NCBI RefSeq assembly: GCF_021491375.1 | Contig: NZ_JAKEVY010000002.1 | Location: 248,001-312,000 of the forward strand | Source: Flavihumibacter fluminis | Lineage (GTDB): Bacteria > Bacteroidota > Bacteroidia > Chitinophagales > Chitinophagaceae | Length of the DNA stretch: 64,000 nucleotides | Reading direction: 5' to 3' | Shown here: piece by piece, positions 48,553-58,111 of the stretch | How positions within the stretch are numbered: position 1 is the first letter of the stretch | How the letters are laid out: every line of letters begins with the position of its first letter | Notes under the pieces: generated by a model | Databases searched by the model: none | Seen by the model: the letters and a program-made list of their open reading frames with translations, nothing else | What the model was told of the DNA's origin: nothing | Position numbers and translations under genes: made by a program

Positions 48553-50190
48553 TTAATCTGCTTTATCATTGCCAAATTGTTGCAATAATTGCTGCAGATC
48601 CTCCAGCGTGTTGATATCCTGCACGGTTTTATCTTTTCGCCAGCGCAGGATTCGGGGGAAACGAAGTGCCACTCCACTTTTATGCCTGGAAGAAGCTGCA
48701 ATTCCTTCAAATGCGATCTCAAAAACCAGTTCGGCTGGCACGGTTCGAACGGGACCAAATTTCTCCAGTGCATTGCGTTTCACAAAGGCATCCACTTCCA
48801 GCAGTTCCTTATCCGTGAGTCCTGAATAAGCTTTGGTGAAAGCCAGCAGTTTATCCTCCTTTCGCACTGCAAAAGTGTAATCTGTATAGAGATTGCTTCT
48901 GCGCCCATGGCCTTTTTGTGCATATATCAGTACGGCATCAATAGTCATGGGATCTGTTTTCCATTTCCACCAGTCGCCCCGCTTCCTGCCTACCTGGTAT
49001 ACCGAGTCCTTTTTCTTCAGCATGATGCCCTCGGCTACAAACTCTCTGGATCGGCTTCTGAGTTCCGCCAGCTCTTCCCATGTATTAAAGATCACCATAG
49101 GAGAGAGCAGTAGCTTAGGGTGTTGCACCTGGGCTACCAGCGCTTCTAATTTGCTTCTTCTTTGTTCCAGGGGCTGATCCCGCCAGTCGGTTCCTTCCCA
49201 TTCCAATAAATCATAAGCGAAAAAATGGATGGGTGCTGCTTCCAGTTGTTTTTTAGTGATATTCTTTCTGCCAATCCGGGTTTGTAAGAGTGCAAAGGGC
49301 ATGGGTTTGCCTTCCATGAAGGGCAGGATTTCACCATCCAAAACCAACCCGTCGGGTAAGGCCTCCAGTAATCCCTGATACTCCGGAAATTTCTCTGTTA
49401 TCAATTCTTCTCCCCGGCTCCAGACAAAAAGTTCTCCGTTACGTTTGATTAATTGTCCGCGTATGCCATCCCATTTCCACTCTGCCTGCCAGTCGGCCGG
49501 ATTCCCCAATTCAGCCAATACCCCTTCTATCGGATAACACAAATAAAAAGGGTAGGGCTTGGAGAAATCGGTGGCTGCAAAACTGCTGTCAAGCAATTGT
49601 TGCAAACTCGTCTGGCGCGGATCCCACTGACCGCTGATCAGGTAGGCCACCTGGCTTTGTTCCAGTTGTACCAGTTTGGCTAGTGCCTGCACCAATAATT
49701 GTTGCGATACCCCGATTCTGAATCCCCCGGTTATTAACTTGTTGAACACAAATCGTTCTTCGCGATTCAATTCATCCCAGGCCTGCAGTACAAATGTTTT
49801 TTTTGCTTCTACTTCCTGGTCGCTGAGTGCTTGCAAAGCCTCCAAATATGCCTGCAGAGAATGACTGGATTCATTAGTGGGAGGTGGCAATAACAAGGCA
49901 ATGGTTTCAGCCAGATCCCCTACGGTATGATAGGATTCTTCAAATAGCCAGGCAGGTAAACCGGTTTGTTCAATGCACCATTCCCGGAGATAGGTGCTGC
50001 TGACCGTTCTTTTAGGCCGCCTTCCGGTGAAGAGTGCGATTACCCAAATAGTATCGGCTTCCGGTGCTGTTTCAAAATATCGCAACAGGGCTGCCAGCTT
50101 ATCATTGGTTTTGGTACTGGAACCCAGTTGCTGCACCAGCTCAGCAAACAGGCGCATGCCGGTAGTATTATTCCTGCTCTTCGGTTCCAT
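48553..50190 (-). CDS. ATP-dependent DNA ligase (ligase-associated repair cluster)
   Basis: This 545-residue ligase has an N-terminal helical domain (~1-210), an adenylation domain with the nucleophile Lys in E-W-K-W-D-G-I-R-G at about 242-250, D-G-E-I-L motif III at ~292, and an OB-fold C-terminus ending near residue 520 (W-K-W-K-T motif V). It seals nicks using ATP. The gene overlaps the exonuclease gene by 23 nt and is followed by the cytochrome c and helicase genes in the same orientation. Confidence 0.93.
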   Translation of the reverse strand: MEPKSRNNTTGMRLFAELVQQLGSSTKTNDKLAALLRYFETAPEADTIWVIALFTGRRPKRTVSSTYLREWCIEQTGLPAWLFEESYHTVGDLAETIALLLPPPTNESSHSLQAYLEALQALSDQEVEAKKTFVLQAWDELNREERFVFNKLITGGFRIGVSQQLLVQALAKLVQLEQSQVAYLISGQWDPRQTSLQQLLDSSFAATDFSKPYPFYLCYPIEGVLAELGNPADWQAEWKWDGIRGQLIKRNGELFVWSRGEELITEKFPEYQGLLEALPDGLVLDGEILPFMEGKPMPFALLQTRIGRKNITKKQLEAAPIHFFAYDLLEWEGTDWRDQPLEQRRSKLEALVAQVQHPKLLLSPMVIFNTWEELAELRSRSREFVAEGIMLKKKDSVYQVGRKRGDWWKWKTDPMTIDAVLIYAQKGHGRRSNLYTDYTFAVRKEDKLLAFTKAYSGLTDKELLEVDAFVKRNALEKFGPVRTVPAELVFEIAFEGIAASSRHKSGVALRFPRILRWRKDKTVQDINTLEDLQQLLQQFGNDKAD

Positions 50191-51151
50191 AATCCGTTTG
50201 AATTTCTTGTGCTTCGATTCCCTGTTCAGTTAAATACCTCGAGAAAGCTGCCTGGAAACCATGCGTTACATATACAGCAGATGCCCCTGTTGCTTTGACA
50301 GCAGTTTTCAATCCATTCCAGTCGGCATGATCACTTAACACAAATCCGGCATCTACATTTCTTCTGCGGGCATTTCCTCTGACCTGCATCCAGCCACTGC
50401 AAACAGCAACTTTAACCGGACCGAATTTCTTCAACCAACTACTGCCATCTGCACTGGGTGGTGCTACTACTATCGATCCCTTCAGTTGATTTCGGTTAGG
50501 CTCGACCGGTACACGTGCTACCGGAGTTAAATTCCATCCTGCCTGTATCAGTGTTTCCTGCACATTGGCGATGGCTCCATGTGCATAAATGGGTTGTTGC
50601 AGGGGAGCTAAACAACTGATGACGCGTTGCGCTTTTCCCAGGCTATAAGCCAGCAATACAGAACTGTATCCTGCCGCCTGGTTATCCAGTACCCATTGCC
50701 TGATTTGCTGGTATATAATTTCCTGGTCTTCCCATTGGTAGATGGGCAATCCGAATGTCGATTCTGTTATAAAATGATGACAGGATACCGGTTCGAATGG
50801 TCCACTGATCCCATCCGGCACTACTTTATAATCGCCACTTACTACCCAAACTTCTCCTTTGTGTTCCACCCGCACCTGGGAGGAACCGATGATATGTCCG
50901 GCTGGATGCAAACTTACCCTAACCCCATTTATATCCAATTGCTCTCCCCAGTCCAGTGATTGTACGTCCACCGGACCGAGTCTCAAATGCAGGAGTGGGG
51001 CAGTATCCGGGTGACAGAGATAGTGGTTGCTTCCCCAACGTGCATGATCACTGTGGGCATGTGTGATTACAGCCTTCTCCACAGGTTTCCAGGGATCGAT
51101 ATAAAATCCACCTGGGGGGCAATAGATTCCTGAGGGGGTGAAGGTGAGCAT
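50168..51151 (-). CDS. Ligase-associated MBL-fold exonuclease
   Basis: This 327-residue metallo-beta-lactamase-fold nuclease has the H-A-H-S-D-H-A-R motif at about 31-38, then S-G-D-Y (metal Asp) at about 106-109, and a C-terminal D-H-A-D-W motif at about 274. It belongs to the ligase-associated exonuclease group. It is first in the operon exonuclease, ligase, cytochrome c, helicase. Its start codon adjoins a dispersed repeat that fills the 26-bp gap to the DUF2256 gene. Confidence 0.9.
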   Translation of the reverse strand: MLTFTPSGIYCPPGGFYIDPWKPVEKAVITHAHSDHARWGSNHYLCHPDTAPLLHLRLGPVDVQSLDWGEQLDINGVRVSLHPAGHIIGSSQVRVEHKGEVWVVSGDYKVVPDGISGPFEPVSCHHFITESTFGLPIYQWEDQEIIYQQIRQWVLDNQAAGYSSVLLAYSLGKAQRVISCLAPLQQPIYAHGAIANVQETLIQAGWNLTPVARVPVEPNRNQLKGSIVVAPPSADGSSWLKKFGPVKVAVCSGWMQVRGNARRRNVDAGFVLSDHADWNGLKTAVKATGASAVYVTHGFQAAFSRYLTEQGIEAQEIQTDYGTEEQE

Positions 51152-51187
51152 AGGAAGTATGAAGTATGAATTGAGAATTATGAAGTA
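51152..51187 (+). repeat. Dispersed GAAGTATGAA-type repeat
   Basis: GAAGTATGAAGTATGAATTG, then a GAATTATGAAG variant, fills the whole gap between the exonuclease start and the DUF2256 stop, and supplies that stop codon. Similar GAATTATGAA-type strings are common between genes in Bacteroidota genomes (recollection). Confidence 0.6.
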
Positions 51188-51321
51188 CGGGAGCGGCGGC
51201 AGCGTTCACTGCAATATTTCACTTCTTCCCAAACCGCGGCCCATTTTTTTCTCCAGGTAAAGGGCCGGTTACAGGTAATGCAAATCTTCTGTGGCAGATT
51301 GGCTTTTTTGACTTGCTTCAT
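51178..51321 (-). CDS. DUF2256 small zinc-ribbon-like protein
   Basis: This 47-residue protein is below common length cut-offs but clear from sequence: [19 protein letters not shown] at 9-27, then V-K-Y-C-S-E-R-C-R. The C-x-x-C and C-x3-C pairs are the likely zinc ligands that define DUF2256. Function unknown. It lies upstream of the exonuclease gene on the same strand, 26 bp apart, and may share its operon. Confidence 0.85.
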   Translation of the reverse strand: MKQVKKANLPQKICITCNRPFTWRKKWAAVWEEVKYCSERCRRSRTS

Positions 51322-51374
51322 AAACTATTAACAACCCTTCAGCCGGGAAGGTTTATGCAAAAGCCAGGCCCGCC

Positions 51375-52586
51375 TTAATTCACTGTCGTGATCGTTCCAT
51401 TCAGGAGTTTGACCACATACATTTTTTTATTTTCGAAATAATCCAGTTGTTGTTCCTGCTTATTGAGTAATACAGGCTGGATATCAAAATCAGTGAAGAC
51501 CTGGTATTTTTTTTCTCCGAGTCCCAGTGCGAGGTTTGGCCCCTGTTCTGCTACCATTTTGCCAAAGCGATACATCACCTCATACCCGCGGAATACCATA
51601 TCACTGGGACGTGCAAATAATTTATCGCGGAAATGATTGGTGATGGAGACACTCAAAGAATCCGTCCGAACAGGATTGAATGGTATGGTATAAAAGATTT
51701 CGAGGTCTTTGTATTCATCGCTTTCAAAATCCCGGATGCCATCCCAGGTAGGCATACCCATAATCTGAACAGGATAGGTTTTATTGAGTTCTGCTAAATG
51801 GCCGGCGAGTTTTCGGGCAAACTGCACATCCAGGCTTCCTGCTACTGCCAGCGTATTTTTGGTGCTATCCAGGTAGGGAAGCAGATTCTCTGCTTCGAAA
51901 TCAGATGGCAGGGTTACATATTTCAATTTCAACTGGGCGCCTGGCTTGGATTTCTCCACATCAGTCAGGTATCCTTTTAAGCGCGTTTCCTGTGCGCCAT
52001 TTCGGGTGAATACGATGATGGAGGCCTGGTTTCTTTTTTTCTCAAGGTATTCATAAATACCCTGTGCATGGGTAGCCAGTGTACTGTTGAGAATCACCAT
52101 GTAGGGGTTGTTCGTGACGCCGGCATCATTGGGCAGGTTTACATTCACAAATGGCACCTGCTTTTTATTCGCAAAATCAGCCCAGGGCCTTACTTCATTA
52201 TTGCCGATATGTCCAACCAGCAGATTGGCATTCTGAACTGCCGGATCCTGCATTAAGGTCTGCAGGTTTCTGTTCGAACGGGTATCAATCACGTTCACAT
52301 CCAGCTCCACTTTTTCCTTATTCAGAGAATCAATGGCGAGCTGAACTCCTTCGTAAAATTCAAGTCCGGGTAATAAATAACGCGGAAACTGTTTCCCAAA
52401 GCGATATTGTCCTCCTGCATCAAATGCAGAATCGAGGTACAGCGGCAGCAGAAAAGTTACTACCTGCTTTTTTTTAGTTAGTTGTTGTGGCAGGGTTACC
52501 AGTGCACTGTCCTGGGCAAATACCGGGACAATCATTGAACTCATCAGAACAATCGTAAGAAAAAAAAGCCTGCTGTAATTGCGCAT
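51375..52586 (-). CDS. Periplasmic type 1 substrate-binding-like protein
   Basis: The product is 403 residues with a signal peptide of about 24 residues (ends F-A-Q-D). The mature part has the two-lobed type 1 periplasmic-binding fold, including Y-E-G-V-Q-L-A-I-D, and V-G-H-I-G-N-N-E in the first lobe. In Bacteroidota such proteins are usually paired with a LysM domain or act without an ABC transporter; neither is visible here. Ligand unknown. It lies 19 bp downstream of guaA, so the two may share a transcript. Confidence 0.75.
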   Translation of the reverse strand: MRNYSRLFFLTIVLMSSMIVPVFAQDSALVTLPQQLTKKKQVVTFLLPLYLDSAFDAGGQYRFGKQFPRYLLPGLEFYEGVQLAIDSLNKEKVELDVNVIDTRSNRNLQTLMQDPAVQNANLLVGHIGNNEVRPWADFANKKQVPFVNVNLPNDAGVTNNPYMVILNSTLATHAQGIYEYLEKKRNQASIIVFTRNGAQETRLKGYLTDVEKSKPGAQLKLKYVTLPSDFEAENLLPYLDSTKNTLAVAGSLDVQFARKLAGHLAELNKTYPVQIMGMPTWDGIRDFESDEYKDLEIFYTIPFNPVRTDSLSVSITNHFRDKLFARPSDMVFRGYEVMYRFGKMVAEQGPNLALGLGEKKYQVFTDFDIQPVLLNKQEQQLDYFENKKMYVVKLLNGTITTVN

Positions 52587-52605
52587 GTGCCTTGGGTTTA
52601 GTTAC

Positions 52606-54141
52606 TTATTCCCATTCAATGGTAGCTGGTGGTTTACTGCTTATATCGTATACCACCCGGTTGATACCACGAACATTGTTGATTATATCACTCGAAATAT
52701 GTGCCAGAAAATCATAGGGCAGATGAGCCCAGTCGGCAGTCATCCCGTCAACGGAAGTTACTGCTCTGAGCGCAACGGTATATTCATAAGTTCTTTCATC
52801 GCCCATAACTCCTACACTCTTTACTGGCAGCAGGATGGCGCCTGCCTGCCATACTGATTTATATAAGTTGTGTTCTTTGAGTCCGGAGATGTATCGGTGA
52901 TCGGCTTCCTGGAGGAGTTTAACTTTTTCTTCTGTTATTTCACCGAGGATGCGGATGGCCAGCCCTGGGCCCGGGAAAGGATGACGATCAATTAATTCGT
53001 CCGGAATTCCCAGCTCACGACCTACTTTTCTTACTTCATCCTTGAAGAGATAGCGCAGGGGCTCTACCAGCTCCAGGTGCATCTGCTCCGGCAATCCACC
53101 CACATTGTGGTGAGATTTGATTGTTACAGAAGGACCGTGAACAGAAACACTTTCAATCACATCCGGGTAAATGGTTCCCTGGCCAAGCAATTCAATTCCT
53201 TCTACCTTTTTGGCTTCTTCCTGGAAAACATCAATGAATAATTTTCCGATGACTTTTCTTTTAGCTTCCGGGTCGGTTTTACCTGCCAGTTCCGAGTAAA
53301 AGCGATCTTTTGCATCCACCCCTTTTACATTCAGATGAAGATTGTCTTTATAGGTTTTTAATACCTGCTCAAATTCTCCTTTTCTGAGTACACCATTGTC
53401 CACAAAAATACCATAGAGCCGGTCGCCAATTGCTTTTGAAATCAGTGTTGCAGCCACGGTACTGTCCACACCACCACTAAGTGCCATGATCACTTTACGA
53501 TCACCGATCTGCTTTTGCAGGGCAGCAACTGTATCTGAAATAAAATGGGCTGGTGTCCAGTCCTGCGAGCAACCACATACTTCCACCAGGAAGTTGCGGA
53601 TCAGTTTTTTTCCTTCGATGCTGTGGTACACTTCCGGATGGAATTGCACAGCGTATAAGATTTCCTTGTCGTCATTTTTACGAAATGCTGCAATGGGGAT
53701 GGATTGCGTATCCGCCAGCAGTTCAAATCCGGCGGGGATTTCTTTCACGCTATCTGCGTGACTCATCCACACCTGGCTTTGTTTGGACATGCCTTCGAAA
53801 ATCCGGTCATCTTTCAGAATTTGAAGGATTGCCCGGCCATATTCGCGCTTGCTGCTTTTTTCTACTCTTCCTCCGAATTTTTTTGCCGTCAATTGGGCGC
53901 CATAACATACTCCCAAAACCGGAAGTCGGGAAATCATGGACTGAATATCCACATCCGGGGCGTTTTCATCATTCACAGAAAATGGTGATCCTGACAGGAT
54001 AATCCCTTTTAAGCCGGGTTCATATTCGAAAGGTTTGTGATAAGGGATGATTTCGCAATATACATTGGCCTCCCGTACAGCCCTGGCAATCAATTGGGTA
54101 TATTGAGAGCCAAAATCGAGGATGAGAATTTTTTCAGTCAT
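52606..54141 (-). CDS. guaA: GMP synthase (glutamine-hydrolysing)
   Basis: This 511-residue enzyme makes GMP from XMP, glutamine and ATP. The class I amidotransferase half has the catalytic Cys in L-G-V-C-Y-G-A-Q at about 76-83 and the His-Glu pair in Q-F-H-P-E; the synthetase half has the ATP-pyrophosphatase loop S-G-G-V-D-S-T at about 221-227, and the C-terminal dimerisation domain ends I-E-W-E. Length and all motifs are normal. Transcribed with the periplasmic binding-protein gene downstream. Confidence 0.97.
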   Translation of the reverse strand: MTEKILILDFGSQYTQLIARAVREANVYCEIIPYHKPFEYEPGLKGIILSGSPFSVNDENAPDVDIQSMISRLPVLGVCYGAQLTAKKFGGRVEKSSKREYGRAILQILKDDRIFEGMSKQSQVWMSHADSVKEIPAGFELLADTQSIPIAAFRKNDDKEILYAVQFHPEVYHSIEGKKLIRNFLVEVCGCSQDWTPAHFISDTVAALQKQIGDRKVIMALSGGVDSTVAATLISKAIGDRLYGIFVDNGVLRKGEFEQVLKTYKDNLHLNVKGVDAKDRFYSELAGKTDPEAKRKVIGKLFIDVFQEEAKKVEGIELLGQGTIYPDVIESVSVHGPSVTIKSHHNVGGLPEQMHLELVEPLRYLFKDEVRKVGRELGIPDELIDRHPFPGPGLAIRILGEITEEKVKLLQEADHRYISGLKEHNLYKSVWQAGAILLPVKSVGVMGDERTYEYTVALRAVTSVDGMTADWAHLPYDFLAHISSDIINNVRGINRVVYDISSKPPATIEWE

Positions 54142-54251
54142 GGTGGCGCGAAGTTACAATCTTTTTCCAGCCCTTCAGATTCCGGTAACTTTTTACAGGA
54201 ACGGGCGTCTAAGACTGTAAATATTTTGTTTTTTTGACTAAATAACCTCAC

Positions 54252-54974
54252 ATGAAAAAAATTTTAATGGCTGCTCTCCTTGTCAGTCTTGGTTTCTCCG
54301 CCTGCGTATTCTCTACCGGCAAAAAAGTAAGGGGGGATGGAAATGTTACCAGTGCAAATCGTACGCCCGGTTCCTTCTCAGAAGTTGAGCAAAAAGGATC
54401 TTTTGATGTGGAACTGCTGGTAGGTGATCAACATGCTGTGATGTTGGAAGGAGAGGAGAATATCATCTCGAAAATTGAAACCTATATAGATGGTTCTACG
54501 CTGAAGATCCAGACTGAAGATGGATTTGATCTTCGTCCAACCCGGGATGTCCGGATTAAAGTAACTGCTCCTTCTTATAAGAAAGTGTACTCCTATGGTT
54601 CCGGAAATATTGTTTCTCAATCGATGGTGAAAAATGATGAGCCTATCGAAGTGGGAACCAAGGGCAGTGGTGATATCAAAATGGAAATCATGGCACCCGA
54701 AGTAACTGCCTCCATCTATGGCAGCGGCAATGTTACCCTCAAGGGAGAAACCAGGAAAGTGACCCTGGAATGTACCGGCAGTGGAGATTTAAATGCGGTT
54801 GACCTGCTTTCTGAAGAAGCCAATGTGGATATTAAGGGAAGTGGTAATGCCAGTGTGAACTCCAGCAAAAGCCTGCAGGTGGATGTGAAAGGCAGTGGCG
54901 ATGTACGGTACAAAGGAAATCCTTCCATTCGCTCCGATATTCATGGTAGCGGAAACATTAAAAAACTGGATTAA
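54252..54974 (+). CDS. Head GIN domain (DUF2807) lipoprotein
   Basis: The product is 240 residues with a lipoprotein signal ending in F-S-A-C at residue 15-18. The mature part is a right-handed beta-helix-like repeat domain of the GIN (DUF2807) type: S-G-N, S-G-D and G-S-G motifs recur about every 18-22 residues (G-S-G-N-I-V-S, G-S-G-D-I-K-M, G-S-G-N-V-T-L). It likely binds at the cell envelope. Abundant in Bacteroidota; function unknown. Confidence 0.88.
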   Translation: MKKILMAALLVSLGFSACVFSTGKKVRGDGNVTSANRTPGSFSEVEQKGSFDVELLVGDQHAVMLEGEENIISKIETYIDGSTLKIQTEDGFDLRPTRDVRIKVTAPSYKKVYSYGSGNIVSQSMVKNDEPIEVGTKGSGDIKMEIMAPEVTASIYGSGNVTLKGETRKVTLECTGSGDLNAVDLLSEEANVDIKGSGNASVNSSKSLQVDVKGSGDVRYKGNPSIRSDIHGSGNIKKLD

Positions 54975-54977
54975 GCC

Positions 54978-55748
54978 TTACTTGTCATAAAACTGCTGGT
55001 GCACCAGTTTGCCATTGCGATCATAGGTGGCCAGTGAACGGATGCGGCCCTGGGGATCATAATAAGACCAGGTGCCGCTTCTTTTTCCATGAGTATAGGA
55101 GCCGGAAGCGCGCAGTAAACCTTTACTTAGCCAGTGTTCCCAATGACCTTCGCGTAATCCGTTTCTGTAATAGCCAGAGTCTTTGGGTGTTCCGTTTGGA
55201 AAATAATTCATGTACAATCCATGATGCAGGCATTCCTTGAAGGGAGCCATATAAGCATTATCGCCTGCCTGCTCATTGATCTGCACACTTGCCAGCACCA
55301 GGCTGTCGATGGGGACGGGAGGCAGTTCCTCATGCCTTTTTCCATACAGGTGCCAGAAAGATTGAATTGGGGAGGTTGCCTGCGTGAGTGCATTTCGATC
55401 CTTCTGTGCTTCCTGGGCCAATGGCAGCAGCACATGTTTCGGATGTTTTTTTATTTCCTGCTTTACGCGTTGCAGTTTGGTAGCACTGTAGGTTCTGATA
55501 AATCTCGGTTGTCCATTGCTGTACCAGCCTTTCCATTCGCCATCAGGAATCCCCATTATGAAATTGCCTTTGTCCCGGATTTGAGCTGAATCAAACCAGC
55601 TCTGGTACAAACCATGAGGCAATTTTCGTTTATAGCTTACCGTGAAACGATACCCGTTTGAAGCAGCATTTCCATCCTGTTGGCCAGACCATAACAGCGC
55701 AGAGCCACTCCCGATAAGTATCAGCCATGTATAGAGTATTTGTTTCAT
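54978..55748 (-). CDS. YwqK-like MORN-repeat protein, exported
   Basis: About 256 residues starting MKQILYTW, with an N-terminal signal helix. The mature part contains several MORN-like repeats, each with a G-x-W-x-x-W/Y-x-x-x-G core: H-G-L-Y-Q-S-W, D-G-E-W-K-G-W-Y-S-N-G, E-G-H-W-E-H-W and S-G-T-W-S-Y-Y. This is the YwqK-type fold sometimes labelled an antitoxin, but in Bacteroidota most are exported and of unknown function. Convergent with the GIN-domain gene. Confidence 0.8.
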   Translation of the reverse strand: MKQILYTWLILIGSGSALLWSGQQDGNAASNGYRFTVSYKRKLPHGLYQSWFDSAQIRDKGNFIMGIPDGEWKGWYSNGQPRFIRTYSATKLQRVKQEIKKHPKHVLLPLAQEAQKDRNALTQATSPIQSFWHLYGKRHEELPPVPIDSLVLASVQINEQAGDNAYMAPFKECLHHGLYMNYFPNGTPKDSGYYRNGLREGHWEHWLSKGLLRASGSYTHGKRSGTWSYYDPQGRIRSLATYDRNGKLVHQQFYDK

Positions 55749-55826
55749 GGACGCAAGTACTTGTTCAGGCACAAGGTAACAAGCCGATGGTAATCTAGTT
55801 CAGGCCTCATTATATTCTAATCTTTC

Positions 55827-57557
55827 TTAGCGTACCACCCGGTACACAGGGTAGCGGTTATGACCAGGTTCGAAATAGGGAGAATTTTTAAAGATAAAAT
55901 CCAGTTGCTGACCGGCTGATTTGGCAAAACTGGTATCGGTTGCCTTTTTGTCTTCCAGTGCTTTTTGTAATGCCGGATTTTCTTTCAGGTATTTTTCTGC
56001 CGTGTCTTCAAATACATAGGAGCTGTATCCTTCTTTTTGTCCAAGTATGGGATCGAAAAAATTCCAGGTAAAATAGGAATCCATTCCCTGTGGCTCTAAT
56101 ACTTCTACCAAAAACCGGTTGGCTCGCTGGTTGAGAGGAATGTACCAGTCGCCTTTGCGAAACTGAACTTTTTCCTTGTGCGTGCTAACCTTCACATTGG
56201 TATTCAGGTGATGGCCCTCAAATGCTCTGGAAGATGGTGTGTACTGGTCAATTTTATAATACTCCACTTCCAGGGTGGTATCTTTTACCAGGGGGATCAT
56301 CGTTACACGGTTGAGCTGAAGGAGTTCTGCCACTTTCCACCAGCCCTGCGGAAGGATATAGGCCGCTGGTTTGGATACTTCCTGTGCTACCTCATACTGA
56401 TTAAAGAACCGGACGGTTTTCTCGAAAGGTTTGTTGCGATCGTAATAGAGTCGGGGCAGGCCGGATATACCACTTGGTTTTTTGCCCGCCTCATACCCTT
56501 TAAATACCAGGTCGCTCCATTTGTCACGATTCAGTTTCCATTGTAATGCAAATTGATCCGCCTTCTGTTGTTGTTCAAAACTTTGGCGGATCAGCGACTT
56601 GATGGTACCAGCATTTTCAGACACGAAACTTACAAAGGATTCCATCAGGGCATAGGTTGCGTCTACCCGTTGCGGATAGGGTTTGAGCATATGGGTTTCG
56701 GGTACAAAAGCAAAGCAGTTCCACAGGCTGGCATAACCGCTGGAATATCGCGGGCCTTCCAGGAATTCCGGCCAGCCGGATTCAGGAGTATCACCAAATG
56801 CATTCACATAGGGGATCAGGTCGTAACCGCGCTTTTTCATGAGACTGTATAATCCGGGTTCAAACTGTTTATTCATAAACTCGCCCATCACACCTCCCAG
56901 TTTATTATGCTGGGAAGCAATCAGCGTCATGATGTGTTGGTAATCCGCGCCATTTGAAACATGGTTGTCTATGAAAACATCCGGCTGGAGATAATGAAAA
57001 ATCTGAACAAAACTGCGGGCTTCCCGGGTGTCGTTTTTTATAAAATCGCGATTGAGGTCGTAGTTCTGGGAATTGCCCCTGGAGCCAAAAGCAGCCGGAC
57101 CATTCTGATCCACCCGGTAATAAGGAGAGCGGTTCAGGGCTCCTCCAATATTGTAAACCGGAACAATAGCCAGGGCCACATTATCCGGGATTTTCTTTTT
57201 GCCCTGGATCAGGTCGCGCAACCAAAGCATGCTGGCATCAATACCGTCAGGTTCACCGGGGTGAATTCCATTGATAATGAACAGTACCACCTTCTTCTGG
57301 CGATGCCATAGAACCGGGTCAGCTGATCCATCGTTTGAATAAAGTGCGAGGTGCAATGGGTGGCCGGCATCTGAGGGACCCATGGTTTTCAATGTCAGGC
57401 GACTTGATTGCTTATCCAGTTGCTGGTAATAGCGAATCACTTCCGGGTAGGTGGAAGTTTCTGCTCCTTTCGTTCTTTCATAAGGGGTAGGGGCGAGCTG
57501 TGCCTGGGATTGACAGCAATACATAAGAAGGACCAGTAAGATGCGGGGAGCTTTCAT
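55827..57557 (-). CDS. M14 family zinc carboxypeptidase, exported
   Basis: The product is 576 residues with a signal peptide (~1-19). The zinc ligands H-x-x-E lie in I-H-P-G-E-P at about 98-103, with a third His in F-I-D-N-H-V-S at about 199. The catalytic Glu region is in E-T-H-M at about 292. A C-terminal sandwich domain of about 180 residues follows. It likely removes C-terminal residues from peptides outside the cytoplasm. The rpsT terminator lies just upstream. Confidence 0.88.
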   Translation of the reverse strand: MKAPRILLVLLMYCCQSQAQLAPTPYERTKGAETSTYPEVIRYYQQLDKQSSRLTLKTMGPSDAGHPLHLALYSNDGSADPVLWHRQKKVVLFIINGIHPGEPDGIDASMLWLRDLIQGKKKIPDNVALAIVPVYNIGGALNRSPYYRVDQNGPAAFGSRGNSQNYDLNRDFIKNDTREARSFVQIFHYLQPDVFIDNHVSNGADYQHIMTLIASQHNKLGGVMGEFMNKQFEPGLYSLMKKRGYDLIPYVNAFGDTPESGWPEFLEGPRYSSGYASLWNCFAFVPETHMLKPYPQRVDATYALMESFVSFVSENAGTIKSLIRQSFEQQQKADQFALQWKLNRDKWSDLVFKGYEAGKKPSGISGLPRLYYDRNKPFEKTVRFFNQYEVAQEVSKPAAYILPQGWWKVAELLQLNRVTMIPLVKDTTLEVEYYKIDQYTPSSRAFEGHHLNTNVKVSTHKEKVQFRKGDWYIPLNQRANRFLVEVLEPQGMDSYFTWNFFDPILGQKEGYSSYVFEDTAEKYLKENPALQKALEDKKATDTSFAKSAGQQLDFIFKNSPYFEPGHNRYPVYRVVR

Positions 57558-57586
57558 TTCCAGTGAATTAAGACGGGAAAATAAAC

Positions 57587-57615
57587 AAAAAAAGGTCCAG
57601 TCTGGTGACTGGACC
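57587..57615 (-). terminator. Rho-independent terminator of rpsT
   Basis: GGTCCAGTC (57594-57602) pairs perfectly with GACTGGACC (57607-57615) around a 4-nt loop. On the minus strand it is followed by seven T residues. It lies 36 bp after the rpsT stop. Confidence 0.88.
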
Positions 57616-57650
57616 CGTATTTAGGTCAGATAGGTCGGGATCGAAATTGC

Positions 57651-57911
57651 TTATGCTGAAGCCACAGCGTTGGCACGCTTGGCGAGCTTGCTCTTCAGGT
57701 TGGCAGCCTTATTCTTGTGAATAACACCGCGCTTGGCCAGCTTGTCAATCATAGAGATCACGTTCGGCAAAGCTTCATCAACCGCTTTCTTTTCAGTAGT
57801 GGCCCTCAGATCACGAATTGCGTTACGGGTAGTCTTACCGTAGTAACGATTTCTATCACGGCGCTTGGCTGCCTGACGCACATCTTTTTTGGTTGCCTTA
57901 TGATTAGCCAT
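57651..57911 (-). CDS. rpsT: 30S ribosomal protein S20
   Basis: This 86-residue, very basic helical protein binds 16S rRNA. The M-A-N-H-K-A-T-K-K start, [10 protein letters not shown], and the C-terminal [14 protein letters not shown] pattern are typical of S20. It is monocistronic, with a strong terminator just downstream. Divergent from sucA. Confidence 0.96.
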   Translation of the reverse strand: MANHKATKKDVRQAAKRRDRNRYYGKTTRNAIRDLRATTEKKAVDEALPNVISMIDKLAKRGVIHKNKAANLKSKLAKRANAVASA

Positions 57912-58111
57912 TCTTCTAAATTTTGGACGGCAAAGGTAATGGGAAAACTAAATACTAAAAAATAAAAATTAAAAAAAGTGATGGATATCTGAAAAACAAC
58001 CCTTTTAACGTTTGTTAAACCGATTTGCAAATTACCGGTTTGAGTGGCTTTCTTCACTTCTTTTCCCGATATTTGCTGACCCATTTTTTACCCGTAAACA
58101 GGGCTATCCAT

